A program made the translations under genes and the position numbers. The notes below the pieces were generated by a model. That model was not told the DNA's origin and ran no database searches. It saw nothing but the letters and a program-made list of their open reading frames with translations. A stretch of DNA of 64,000 bases from positions 1 to 64,000 of the forward strand of contig NZ_MKKI01000042.1 in NCBI RefSeq assembly GCF_001942345.1, in the 5' to 3' direction. The stretch's first letter is position 1. Every line of letters starts with the position of its first letter. This stretch comes from Corynebacterium sp. CNJ-954 (GTDB lineage: Bacteria > Actinomycetota > Actinomycetes > Mycobacteriales > Mycobacteriaceae). Of the stretch, positions 42,372-50,920 are shown in pieces.

Positions 42372-43373
42372 GTGAAAGACAACTCCCCCAGCCCAGACCA
42401 GACAGACATCCACCCGCCGAGGTTCGGACGCACACCCCTGAATCCGGGGACGGTGGTCTTCAACCTCCTCCGCGGTGGCCTGATCGGTTCCGCTGAACTC
42501 GTCCCCGGTATTTCAGGCGGGACGGTCGCCCTGGTCACCGGTGCCTATGAGAGGGTGCTCTACAACGCCAACCGACTGCTTGACGCGGTGAAGGCCTTTG
42601 CCACGGACCGGGCCGAAGGGGTCCGGCGGTTCAAGGCCGTGGACTGGACCATGCTGCTTCCCATGGCGGTCGGAATGGTCGCCATGGTTTTCGCCCTCGC
42701 GGGAATCCTCGGCTCATTCGTGGAGGACCATCCTGTTCCCGCCAAGAGTCTGTTCCTCGGTATGGTCGCGGTCTCGGTCGTGGTCCCGCTGTTGATGATC
42801 GACACCACTGACCTGAAACGTCGTCTCCCGGTGGCAGTGCCACTCTTCATCGTCGGTGCACTGTTCACCTTCATCGCGACAGGTTTCTCCTCGTCGACGA
42901 ACCCTGACCCCAACCTTCTGCTGGTGTTCATCGCTGCGGCCATCGCGGTGTGCGCGCTGATCCTCCCCGGTGTCTCAGGATCATTCTTCCTCTACGCGAT
43001 CGGCATCTATTCGGCGACGCTGACTGCCGTCAGCGACCTGGACGTGACCTACATCCTGGTCTTCGGTCTCGGTGCGCTGACCGGTCTCGTGCTGTTCGTC
43101 CGGGTGATGGAGCACCTCCTGACCAAACACCGCACCCTCACCCTGTTCACGATGACGGGCATGCTGCTGGGCTCGCTGCGGGCGCTCTGGCCCTGGCAGG
43201 ACGAGGACGCCGGCATCCAGGCGCCCGGTGATCAGGCTGGACTCGCGCTGGGCCTGTTCCTGCTCGGAGCCGCCGTGGTCGCCCTCATGGTCATCTTCGA
43301 ACAGGTCACGAAACGTCGCCGGGCACAGGGCGGCTCCTCGCATCCAGGCAGCACCTCCGGTCAGCTCCCCTGA
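42372..43373 (+). CDS. DUF368 membrane protein, polyprenyl-phosphate transporter (PopT) family
   Basis: A multi-pass membrane protein of 333 residues with about nine hydrophobic segments. The DUF368 signature GLIGSAELVPGISGGTVALVTGAYERV (first part near residue 30) and its second copy ALILPGVSGSFFLYAIG (near 195) give an internal repeat. Members have been shown to return undecaprenyl phosphate to the inner membrane leaflet; corynebacteria use decaprenyl phosphate for arabinogalactan and peptidoglycan. The start is taken as the GTG at 42372 because TACGAT (42359-42364) lies 7 nt before it; an ATG at 42363 overlaps that hexamer. Confidence 0.85.
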   Translation: MKDNSPSPDQTDIHPPRFGRTPLNPGTVVFNLLRGGLIGSAELVPGISGGTVALVTGAYERVLYNANRLLDAVKAFATDRAEGVRRFKAVDWTMLLPMAVGMVAMVFALAGILGSFVEDHPVPAKSLFLGMVAVSVVVPLLMIDTTDLKRRLPVAVPLFIVGALFTFIATGFSSSTNPDPNLLLVFIAAAIAVCALILPGVSGSFFLYAIGIYSATLTAVSDLDVTYILVFGLGALTGLVLFVRVMEHLLTKHRTLTLFTMTGMLLGSLRALWPWQDEDAGIQAPGDQAGLALGLFLLGAAVVALMVIFEQVTKRRRAQGGSSHPGSTSGQLP

Positions 43374-43404
43374 CCCTCGGAGGGCGGAGGCATAGCATGG
43401 GGGG

Positions 43405-44112
43405 ATGATCGCTTTCACCGACCAGTTCTGGCCCCAGGTGGGTCTGCTGCTGCTCGCGTTCGCGCTGAGCACGGTCGTGGGGGTGGAACGACGGCTGCGG
43501 GGGCACAACGGCGGTCCCGGTACCCTGGCGATCGTCGGCACGTCGTCGGCGTTGTTCGTGATGTTGAGCAAGTACGGTTTCGCCGATGTCATCTCCGACC
43601 AGACCAGTTACGATCCGTCACGCGTGGCGGCCTCAGTGGTGTCGGGAATCGGTTTCCTCGGTGCCGGGCTGATCCTCACCCGCCGCGGCGCCGTCGTAGG
43701 CCTGACCACAGCGGCATCGGTGTGGGAGGTCGCCGCAATCGGCGCATCGGCCGGAGCTGGCCTGTGGTCTCTCGCGCTGACCGTCACACTGCTGCACATG
43801 GTGATCACGTTCGGGCTGCGACGACTGTCCCGACTGCTTCCGGGTCCCCACAGCCACGTCCTGATCGAGGTCACCTACGACGACGGTCGGGGGCTGCTGC
43901 GGGTGGTGCTGACCGCCATCACCGGAAGCGGTTGGACGATCCGTCAGGTGCACCAGGAGCACACGGCCACGTCCGACGGGCATGACGACCGCCCTGCCGC
44001 CGTCACCCTCGAGCTCGTCGGGCGGCACCGCGCCGATGCACTGGCAACCTCCCTGTCCAGGATGGACGGGGTCCGACGGGTGGAGATTCTGTCCAGTGGC
44101 GACCTGGAATAG
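43405..44112 (+). CDS. MgtC/SapB family membrane protein
   Basis: A 235-residue membrane protein. Residues 1-140 form about five membrane helices with the MgtC signatures GVERRLRGHNGG, ASVVSGIGFLGAGLIL and GLTTAASVWEVAAIG. Residues 150-235 form a soluble ACT-like domain. MgtC proteins are linked to magnesium-limited growth and virulence in other bacteria; here the role is unknown. TAGCAT (43393-43398) lies 6 nt before the ATG, so it has its own promoter although popT ends 31 bp upstream. polA converges from the right with a 6-bp gap. Confidence 0.88.
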   Translation: MIAFTDQFWPQVGLLLLAFALSTVVGVERRLRGHNGGPGTLAIVGTSSALFVMLSKYGFADVISDQTSYDPSRVAASVVSGIGFLGAGLILTRRGAVVGLTTAASVWEVAAIGASAGAGLWSLALTVTLLHMVITFGLRRLSRLLPGPHSHVLIEVTYDDGRGLLRVVLTAITGSGWTIRQVHQEHTATSDGHDDRPAAVTLELVGRHRADALATSLSRMDGVRRVEILSSGDLE

Positions 44113-44118
44113 CCCCTG

Positions 44119-46827
44119 TCAGTGGCCGGCCGCCTCCCAATTTTCCCCTGTGCCGGTCGACACGTCCAGGGGGACCCTGAGTTCGGCGGCACCGTCCATC
44201 TGCTCCTGAAGCAACGCCGTCATCTCGTCGAGCTCCCCGTCGACGACCTCGACGACGAGTTCGTCGTGGACCTGCAGCAGCACCCGTGAAGCCATGCCGC
44301 GCCTGGTCATCTCACGGTCCACGCGGACCATGGCCCGTTTGATGATGTCGGCCGCGGTTCCCTGAATCGGAGCATTCAGCGCGGCCCGTTCGGCATTGTC
44401 GCGGGCCACCCGGTTGGTGGAGTTGAGCTCGGGGAGATACCGCCGACGCCCGTAGAGCGTCTCGGTGTAACCGTCCTCCCTCGCCTGTTCCACCACCTCG
44501 TCGAGATACTTCTTGACCCCTCCGAAGCGTTCGAAGTAGGTGTCCATGATCTTCTTCGCCTCGCCGGCCGCGATATTCAGCTGTTGGGACAGTCCGAAAG
44601 CGCTCAGACCGTAGACCAGCCCGTAGCTCATCGCCTTGACCCGACGGCGCAACTCCGGAGTGACCTCATCGACAGGGACGTCGAAAACCTTCGAACCGAC
44701 GTAGTTGTGCAGGTCCTCACCCTGTCGGTAGGCCTCGATCAGACCGGGGTCCTGGGAGAGATGCGCCATCACGCGCATCTCGATCTGGGAGTAGTCCGCC
44801 GTCAACAACGTGGTGTACCCCGACCCCACCTGGAAGGCACCACGGATGTGGCGACCGGCCTCGGTACGGACCGGGATGTTCTGCAGATTGGGTTCAGCCG
44901 ATGACAGACGTCCCGTCGCAGCACCGCGCTGGTTGAAGGTGGTGTGGATCCTCCCGTCATCCGCTGTCGCGTCAATGAGCCCGTCGATGGTGGTCTTCAT
45001 CTTCTGGTACTCGCGGTGGGCCATGAGGTGGCTGAGGAACGGGTGGCCGGTCTGTGCCGTCAGCTTCTCGAGTTCGCCGGCTGCGGTGGAGTAGCCGGTC
45101 TTGGTCTTCTTCGTGGTGGGCAGACCGAAGTCCTCGAAAAGCACCTTCTGCAACTGTTTCGGACTCGACAGGTTCAGCGATTCGTCGCCGGCCAGTTCAC
45201 GGGCAGCGGAGACTTCCTCGGAGATCCGGTCAGCGTAGTTGTCGGACAGCTCCTGCAATGCAGGGCGGTCGACTGAGATCCCGTAGCTCTCCATCCTTGC
45301 CAGAATCGTCGCCAGAGGTACCTCGAGATCGAGGTAGAGCTCCATCGCACCGATGCCGGCGAGTTCAGGGGTGAGCGAGGTGACGAGTTCGCAGACTGCC
45401 TGCGCACGCGCGACCGTCGAGGCGCCCTCGGCGAGTTCATGTCCGGCATGGCGTTGCAGGACATCGGCCAGCCCCGTGGAACGGACATCGGGACGCAGGA
45501 GGTAGGCGGCCAGGGCGGTGTCGTGTTCGACGCCGTCCAGCTCCACCCCCGCACCGTTGAGCATGTGCCAGGACCGTTTGGAATCATGCAGCCACTTCGC
45601 GGCCGAGGTGTCGGCGAGATATCCCAGTAACGCCTTCTCGTCCTTCGGATCCTGATCCGCCAGGTCGATCTCCACGGCGTGGAGAACACCGTCCTCCCCC
45701 GTCACCGGGTCAAGCAGGACAATCTGGTCAGCATGTCCGCCGAAGGGGGTCCCCTCTCCGCTGACCTCGACGACCAGTGGTCGGTTGACCGACGCATCAC
45801 CGTGACTGCGCCCGTCCTTCCACCCGGCGCGGTCGGCGAGCCATTTGGCCAGTTTTCCGTCGGCGAGGTCGTCGACAGCGAGCTCAACTGCTGCGCCGTC
45901 CTCGAACTCGATACCCATCACCCGGAATGTCCGGTTACGCAGGTTCGCACCGAACTGCAGCGAGTCGAAGAGATTGCCGGCCTCGGAGGCGTCCACCGCC
46001 GCAGGCCGCAACGCCGACAACGGGTCACCGTCGCCGTCGAGGTCACCGAGATCGAGGTCCCGGACCATCTCCGTGACCTTACGGGCGAGGATCACGTTGT
46101 CGATGTTGTCCCGGAGTGATTCCCCGACCTTGCCGCCGAAGTCGTCGATGTGCTCGATGACTGCATCCAGACTGCCGTACTTGCTGATCCACTTCTGAGC
46201 CGTCTTCGGACCGACACCGGGAACCCCGGGCATGTTGTCGGAGGTATCTCCACGCAGTGATGCGAGGTCCGGGTACTGCGTCGGGGTGACGCCGTACTTC
46301 TCCTCCACCCGGCCCGGGGTGAACCGGTCGAGCTCCGAGACCCCACGGAGGGTGTAGAGCACCGTGACGTCGTCGTTGACGAGCTGGAGGCTGTCCCGGT
46401 CGCCGGTGCAGATCACCGTGCGCATACCCGCGTCCGTGCCACGGCAGGACAGTGTGGCGATGATGTCGTCCGCTTCATAGGACTCCTTGGTCAGCGTCCG
46501 GATCCCCAGTGCCTGTAATGCCTCCTGGATCAGCTCGACCTGGCCACGGAACTCCTCCGGTGCCGGTGGCCGCTGCGCCTTGTAGGCGGGCAGGTCCTTC
46601 TCGCGGAACGTCGGCCCCGACAGGTCGAATGCCGCCGCGATATGTGTCGGCTTCTCTGTCTCGACCAGTCCGAGGAACATGCCGAGGAAGCCGTACACGG
46701 CGTTGGTGTACTGCCCCCCGGTCGTGGAGAAGTTCTGGGCCGGCAGTGCGTAGAACGCCCGGAACGCCAGTGAATGCCCGTCGAGTAACAGGAGGGTGGG
46801 ACGCGCGTCCCCGGAATTGTCTGTCAT
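44119..46827 (-). CDS. polA: DNA polymerase I
   Basis: Repair and Okazaki-fragment polymerase of 902 residues. The 5' nuclease domain (1-300) has LLLDGHSLAFRAFYALP and DASLRGDTSDNMPGVPGVG-type residues. The middle domain (about 330-500) is a degenerate 3'-5' exonuclease without the DxE metal residues, so proofreading is probably absent, as in other actinobacteria. The polymerase domain carries motif A TADYSQIEMRVMAHL, motif B RRKAMSYGLVYG-type (RVKAMSYGLVYGLSAFG) and motif C LQVHDELV. The start at 46827 (MTDNSGDARP) has AGGAAGG 5 nt before it. Confidence 0.96.
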   Translation of the reverse strand: MTDNSGDARPTLLLLDGHSLAFRAFYALPAQNFSTTGGQYTNAVYGFLGMFLGLVETEKPTHIAAAFDLSGPTFREKDLPAYKAQRPPAPEEFRGQVELIQEALQALGIRTLTKESYEADDIIATLSCRGTDAGMRTVICTGDRDSLQLVNDDVTVLYTLRGVSELDRFTPGRVEEKYGVTPTQYPDLASLRGDTSDNMPGVPGVGPKTAQKWISKYGSLDAVIEHIDDFGGKVGESLRDNIDNVILARKVTEMVRDLDLGDLDGDGDPLSALRPAAVDASEAGNLFDSLQFGANLRNRTFRVMGIEFEDGAAVELAVDDLADGKLAKWLADRAGWKDGRSHGDASVNRPLVVEVSGEGTPFGGHADQIVLLDPVTGEDGVLHAVEIDLADQDPKDEKALLGYLADTSAAKWLHDSKRSWHMLNGAGVELDGVEHDTALAAYLLRPDVRSTGLADVLQRHAGHELAEGASTVARAQAVCELVTSLTPELAGIGAMELYLDLEVPLATILARMESYGISVDRPALQELSDNYADRISEEVSAARELAGDESLNLSSPKQLQKVLFEDFGLPTTKKTKTGYSTAAGELEKLTAQTGHPFLSHLMAHREYQKMKTTIDGLIDATADDGRIHTTFNQRGAATGRLSSAEPNLQNIPVRTEAGRHIRGAFQVGSGYTTLLTADYSQIEMRVMAHLSQDPGLIEAYRQGEDLHNYVGSKVFDVPVDEVTPELRRRVKAMSYGLVYGLSAFGLSQQLNIAAGEAKKIMDTYFERFGGVKKYLDEVVEQAREDGYTETLYGRRRYLPELNSTNRVARDNAERAALNAPIQGTAADIIKRAMVRVDREMTRRGMASRVLLQVHDELVVEVVDGELDEMTALLQEQMDGAAELRVPLDVSTGTGENWEAAGH

Positions 46828-46928
46828 GTGACCTTCCTGCATGTCCGTACACCTGTCTGTCACGTGTCGGACACACTTCTCGTGGTGGCTGCCGCGGTTG
46901 GAGTCATGCCCCGGCTATTCTAGTCGCC

Positions 46929-47588
46929 ATGAGTGACCAGACAGAGAGCATCCCGGGCGAACCGGCCTTCCCGCACGACCCCGAGCCGCAGACCTCGGCG
47001 CGACGGCGGGCGGAGGAGACACGGGTGAGCATCCTCGAACGTGCGAGGACAGCATTCAACCAGCGCCCCTACAGTGAGGTGTCACTCAAGGACATCGCCA
47101 ACGAGGTCGGCGTCAGCGCCCCGCTGATCATCAAGTACTACGGCACCAAGGAGAACCTCTACGAGGCCCAGCTTGATTTCAGCGAGGCGGCGGAGCGCCT
47201 CAATAACGTGGCATTCGCCGAAATGGGGACCCACCTGGCGCGGCTGGCAGTGACGTCCGCCGACGACAGCCCCAACTCGCTGGTGCGCAAGCTGGCCGAT
47301 GCCGGCGGAAACCGGCATATCGTCGACGCACTCGGGAAAGTCTTCCGCCGACAGGTCGTTGCCCCGGTGCTCGAGAGGGTCGCCGCAGAGTCTCTCGACC
47401 ATCTCGATCAGTCTTCCACCGACGCGGAGATGCGCGCGGAGGCGGCGATGTCTATGGTGATCGGACTTGCACTGATGCGCAGGCTGGTCACCCAGGAGTA
47501 TTTCCATGACGCCGACGTGGACGCATTCGTGGAGTACTACGGGGGCCTCATCCAGTGCGTCCTCGACGGTGCGGACGCCGCACCGTGA
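46929..47588 (+). CDS. TetR-family transcriptional regulator
   Basis: A 219-residue regulator. The N-terminal helix-turn-helix lies at about 27-75 (VSILERARTAFNQRPYSEVSLKDIANEVGVSAPLIIKYYGTKENLY). The ligand-binding domain ends with EYFHDADVDAFVEYYGG. This looks like the TetR_C_33-type group. The first 20 residues are disordered. TATTCT (46916-46921) ends 7 nt before the ATG, so the mRNA is probably leaderless. It is divergent from polA; no target operon is adjacent, so what it controls is unknown. Confidence 0.9.
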   Translation: MSDQTESIPGEPAFPHDPEPQTSARRRAEETRVSILERARTAFNQRPYSEVSLKDIANEVGVSAPLIIKYYGTKENLYEAQLDFSEAAERLNNVAFAEMGTHLARLAVTSADDSPNSLVRKLADAGGNRHIVDALGKVFRRQVVAPVLERVAAESLDHLDQSSTDAEMRAEAAMSMVIGLALMRRLVTQEYFHDADVDAFVEYYGGLIQCVLDGADAAP

Positions 47589-47616
47589 CGCCTTTCCCGG
47601 TACCGCCTACCCCGTG

Positions 47617-47646
47617 TTGTCCGCAGTAACACCTCTGCCGTATGAT
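47617..47646 (+). promoter_or_regulatory. Promoter of tRNA-Leu
   Basis: TTGTCC (47617-47622), an 18-bp spacer and TATGAT (47641-47646) form the best sigma-A-type promoter in the window. It ends 11 bp before the tRNA gene. Confidence 0.8.
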
Positions 47647-47657
47647 TCCCGGGGTCG

Positions 47658-47742
47658 GCCCTGGTGGCGGAATTGGCAGACGCGCTGCACTCAAAATGCA
47701 GTGTCTTCGGGCGTGTGGGTTCGAGTCCCACCCAGGGCACCA
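47658..47742 (+). tRNA. tRNA-Leu (anticodon CAA)
   Basis: The acceptor arms GCCCTGG and CCAGGGC pair perfectly. The anticodon stem CTGCA/TGCAG encloses the loop CTCAAAA, giving anticodon CAA (reads UUG). A long variable arm, class II as expected for Leu, and a T-arm with GGTTCGAGTCC are present. The 3' CCA is encoded (47740-47742). A strong promoter precedes and a hairpin terminator follows. Confidence 0.97.
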
Positions 47743-47747
47743 CACAA

Positions 47748-47777
47748 CCCCGCCGGTCTCTACGGAGACCGGCGGGG
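47748..47777 (+). terminator. Terminator of tRNA-Leu
   Basis: A perfect 13-bp stem, CCCCGCCGGTCTC with GAGACCGGCGGGG, capped by the stable TACG tetraloop and followed by CTTTCTG. It starts 5 bp after the tRNA. Confidence 0.85.
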
Positions 47778-47820
47778 CTTTCTGCGTCACACGGGGTCCG
47801 CGGCATTGACGACTCCGACG

Positions 47821-48408
47821 TCACCGACGTACGAGTGCCGCCAGGTCATCTTTCCTCACCGGCCGCATCCCCCACGCGTCGAGACTGACGCAGAGTTGCA
47901 GTGTGCCGGACACCGAGTAGCTGACCTTGTCGGTGGAATGGGTGTGCCCGTGGATGACAGGCGCACCGCAGTCCCTCGGCCGCCACTGGACGTGGCGGTC
48001 AGGGCTCGTATGGTCGCCGTCATAAGGGAAATGGTTGACGACCGCCCTTCGTCCCTCGATCTTGAGGGTCATCGCCGATGAGACCGTGTCGAACGTGCGG
48101 AGGAACCGGGAATGGCCGGTGAGGGACCGGGCATGCATCGGATGCACGGCGTCATGATTGCCCGCCAGCAGGTGGAGACGTGCCCCGGTGGCGTCGCGCA
48201 CATCCGCCAGCAGGTGCAACGCGCGGTCCTCCTGATCAGGTATCCCCGAGGAGATGTCACCGAGAACGAAGAGACGGTCGCCCGGTAACAGTGCACCTCT
48301 CAGGTTCCGGGACAGCACCGCATCGTGGTCCGCGGTGGTGGCGAATCCCCTCGCCGCGGCCGGGGTGAGGTGTCCGAAGTGCGGGTCAGCCGCAAACCAG
48401 TCCGTCAT
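47821..48408 (-). CDS. Calcineurin-like metallophosphoesterase
   Basis: A two-metal phosphoesterase of 195 residues. All the metal-binding motifs are there: ADPHFGH near the N-terminus, GDRLFVLGDISSG, LLAGNHD and HGHTHS. Substrate unknown. I choose the ATG at 48408 (MTDWFAADP): on the minus strand TACCAT (48416-48421) lies 7 nt before it, so an upstream ATG at 48417 falls inside that hexamer. It is divergent from the small hydrophobic peptide gene. Confidence 0.88.
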   Translation of the reverse strand: MTDWFAADPHFGHLTPAAARGFATTADHDAVLSRNLRGALLPGDRLFVLGDISSGIPDQEDRALHLLADVRDATGARLHLLAGNHDAVHPMHARSLTGHSRFLRTFDTVSSAMTLKIEGRRAVVNHFPYDGDHTSPDRHVQWRPRDCGAPVIHGHTHSTDKVSYSVSGTLQLCVSLDAWGMRPVRKDDLAALVRR

Positions 48409-48501
48409 CCATTCCATGGTACTTGCCCCAGCGATGCGCTACATTGGGTGGGCAAACTGTCGGGAGTCACCCGGCGCGCTATCTCCCCAGGAGGAAAACC
48501 C

Positions 48502-48648
48502 GTGGACCTTCCCATCGCTGAAGCTGTCGAGACCTCTGGCGCCTACGCGTCCAACGCACTGTTCATCGCGGGATCGGTCCTGTCGTCGCCGGTCGGCCTC
48601 ATCGGCGACCTGGGGTCTTTCCTCAGTTCATTCCTGCCGCGGTTCTGA
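48502..48648 (+). CDS. 48-residue hydrophobic peptide, possible porin-like mini-protein
   Basis: A GTG-started frame with a very strong ribosome site (AGGAGGA, 7-8 nt before the start) encodes a 48-residue peptide beginning MDLPIAEAVETSGAYAS and ending SFLSSFLPRF. It has no signal peptide. Residues 18-46 are hydrophobic with regularly spaced Gly/Ser and could form an amphipathic helix. Corynebacterial outer-membrane channel peptides PorA and PorH are likewise 45-57 residues, acidic and lack signal peptides, so I suspect a relative, but sequence identity is not obvious. TACATT (48440-48445) is a candidate -10. I do not recognise a family. Confidence 0.6.
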   Translation: MDLPIAEAVETSGAYASNALFIAGSVLSSPVGLIGDLGSFLSSFLPRF

Positions 48649-48653
48649 CGGGC

Positions 48654-49913
48654 CTACTGGTCGTCGATCTCCGCTGCTGTGGTGGCCACTGTGGTCCCGT
48701 CCTCGAACCTCCGCTTTCCGAGGACGTTGTTCGGGTCGACGACGGCGACCTTCTTGCCGTTCTCCCGGATCCGGCGCAGCCCTTCCTTCACCATTCGACG
48801 TCCGACCGGGTTGCTCTCGGTGACCCGTCGGGCGTCGATGATCACCCGTGGTGTGGTGATGTCCTGGTTCTCCGCGGCCGTCAGGAATTCCTCGGCACCG
48901 GAGAAGTCGAGACCGCCCTGCAGACGGAACACCGTGGTCCTGCCGCGGGTCCGGATGCCACGCACCGAACTACCCTTACGGGTCACCGCGGACATCAGGT
49001 GCAGCCCCATGTCCTCGGACAACGCCCGAAAGATTTTCGCGCCCCGGACACTGTTGCCCGATTCATCCAGACGCGGTGAGAAGGTCGCGATCCCCAACTG
49101 TCCAGGCAGGGTCCCCATCAAACCACCCGCAACCCCGGACTTTGCGGGGATACCCACACCTGCCATCCACTTCCCCGCGCCGTCGTACATTCCCGCCGAC
49201 GCCATCACGGCCTGCACCTGGCGGCACACCAGGGGTTCCAGGATGCGCTCGCCGGTGAGCGGCTGGACCCCACCGAGTGCGAGAGTAGCCCCCATCACCG
49301 CCAGGTCCTTCACCGTGACCCGGATCGCACACTGCCGGGTGTAGCTGGCCACGGCGTCCTCCGCGGAATCCACGATGACGTCATAGCTGCGCAGCATGTG
49401 GGCCAACGCCAGGTTGCGGTCAGCGGTACCGGTCTCGGACTCCGTGACATTCTCGTCCACGGTGAGTTGGCGCCCCGCCAGCCGGGAGAAGTAGTCCACG
49501 ATCACTTCGACCCGGTCGTCGACCGACGAGTCCTCCCCGTTGATGAGCTGGTTGACCGCGATGGCCCCCGCATTGATCATCGGATTGACCGGGCGGTGGG
49601 TCTTACCGTCCAAGGAGAGTTCGTTGAACGCCTCGCCGGAGGGCTCCATGCCCACCGTCTCAATCACCTTCCCCACCCCGCAGTCCTGCAGTGCCGCAGC
49701 ATAGGCGAACGGCTTGGAGATCGACTGCATGGTGAACTCGCGCTCATCGTCACCGACACTGTAGATCCACCCCTGGTTGGTGCACATGGCCAATGCCAGC
49801 GGTGTGGGGTCGGCCTTCGCGAGCTCAGGGATATAGTCCGCTACCGCACCGTCATCCTCGTCTCGGACTTGGTCAAGGATGTCATTGAGATAGTCTTCGA
49901 CGAGAGAATCCAT
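48654..49913 (-). CDS. glsA: Glutaminase with C-terminal STAS domain
   Basis: Hydrolyses glutamine to glutamate and ammonia. The 419-residue protein has a serine-dependent glutaminase domain (about 15-300, with the catalytic SxxK in SISKPF, NPMINAGAI and the GVAGGLMG motif) and a STAS domain (about 325-415, VIIDARRVTESNP). The STAS domain is a likely regulatory or partner-binding module. The start is the ATG at 49913 (MDSLVED), with TAGTCT (49922-49927) 8 nt before it. It is divergent from an amino-acid ABC importer, so uptake and deamidation may be linked. Confidence 0.93.
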   Translation of the reverse strand: MDSLVEDYLNDILDQVRDEDDGAVADYIPELAKADPTPLALAMCTNQGWIYSVGDDEREFTMQSISKPFAYAAALQDCGVGKVIETVGMEPSGEAFNELSLDGKTHRPVNPMINAGAIAVNQLINGEDSSVDDRVEVIVDYFSRLAGRQLTVDENVTESETGTADRNLALAHMLRSYDVIVDSAEDAVASYTRQCAIRVTVKDLAVMGATLALGGVQPLTGERILEPLVCRQVQAVMASAGMYDGAGKWMAGVGIPAKSGVAGGLMGTLPGQLGIATFSPRLDESGNSVRGAKIFRALSEDMGLHLMSAVTRKGSSVRGIRTRGRTTVFRLQGGLDFSGAEEFLTAAENQDITTPRVIIDARRVTESNPVGRRMVKEGLRRIRENGKKVAVVDPNNVLGKRRFEDGTTVATTAAEIDDQ

Positions 49914-49921
49914 GGGGCCCG

Positions 49922-49950
49922 AGACTAACAGAATCCGGCGCCGATATACT
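49922..49950. promoter_or_regulatory. Back-to-back promoters of glsA and the ABC importer
   Basis: The 44-bp gap between the two start codons contains TAGTCT on the minus strand (49922-49927, 8 nt before the glsA ATG) and TATACT on the plus strand (49945-49950, 7 nt before the importer ATG). They are exactly 17 bp apart, so each -10 falls on the -35 position of the other. The two promoters cannot be occupied at once. Confidence 0.6.
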
Positions 49951-49957
49951 TCCCCCC

Positions 49958-50920
49958 ATGACACCCCACTCCGTTCCGCGACCGGGCAGATCCGCCCGTA
50001 AGGTCGGCTCGGTCCTGGGGGCCCTGATGATCTCGGCGTCCCTGGCGGCCTGCGTCACCAACGAGGAGTCCGGTAATCCCGACGGTTGGGTCGACACCCT
50101 ACCCGACCCCGTTCCTGCCCTCCAGGAACTACTCCCCCAGGAGTACCGCGAATCCGGACACATCTCGGCCTCGACCAACCCGACATTCCCACCCAACCAG
50201 TTCAAGGATCCCTCCGGGAACATCATCGGCTTCGAGGTGGATCTGGTCCGCGCCGCCGGTGCCGTCCTGGGGGTGGACGTCGGTTTCCAACAGCAGGACT
50301 TCAACCTGATCCTGCCGTCGATCAACGCAGGCACCGTGGACATCGGCACATCCGGGTTCTCCGACACCGAGGAGCGCCGGCAGTCCTATGATTTCGTGGA
50401 CTTCTACACGTCGGGCATCTCCTGGGCGACGACGCCGGGCAAGACGGTTGATCCGTCCGACGCCTGCGGCCTCACCGTGGCAGTCCAGAAGGGGACCTAC
50501 TCCGACACCGACGATGTGCAGGTCAAGTCCGACCAGTGTGTAGCCGCCGGTCGCCCGGCAATCAACAAGCTGGTCTACGACTCCGCCAATGCCGCGGCAA
50601 ACGCGACCGCATTGAAGCGTGCCGACGCGATGAGTTCCGACTCCGCGGTCACCGACTACGCCATCCAGTTGTCCGACGGGAAACTCGTCCCTGCAGGCGA
50701 CGCTTTCGACACCACGCCTTTCGGTTGGGCGTTCGCGAAGAACTCCGACCTCATCCCCGCATTCGCGGCCGCCCTGGAGTTTCTGATCACCTCCGGCCAG
50801 TATGAGGAGATCCTCGAGCCGTGGGGCCTGACCGACGGTGCCGTGGACGCCGTCACCGTCAACACGCAGGACTATCCCCTCCCTGCCGCAGCATCCGCCG
50901 ACGAAGGAGCGACTTCATGA
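49958..50920 (+). CDS. Amino-acid ABC transporter substrate-binding lipoprotein
   Basis: A 320-residue periplasm-facing binding protein. A basic N-terminus and hydrophobic segment end in the lipobox LAAC (Cys at residue 32). The SBP_bac_3 fold follows, with NPTFPPNQFKDPSGNIIGFEVDLVRA, the ILPSINAGTVDIGTSGFSDTEER hinge and GWAFAKNSDL. Such proteins bind polar amino acids; glutamine or glutamate is likely next to a glutaminase, but this is inference. TATACT lies 7 nt before the ATG. The stop overlaps the permease start with ATGA. Confidence 0.92.
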   Translation: MTPHSVPRPGRSARKVGSVLGALMISASLAACVTNEESGNPDGWVDTLPDPVPALQELLPQEYRESGHISASTNPTFPPNQFKDPSGNIIGFEVDLVRAAGAVLGVDVGFQQQDFNLILPSINAGTVDIGTSGFSDTEERRQSYDFVDFYTSGISWATTPGKTVDPSDACGLTVAVQKGTYSDTDDVQVKSDQCVAAGRPAINKLVYDSANAAANATALKRADAMSSDSAVTDYAIQLSDGKLVPAGDAFDTTPFGWAFAKNSDLIPAFAAALEFLITSGQYEEILEPWGLTDGAVDAVTVNTQDYPLPAAASADEGATS

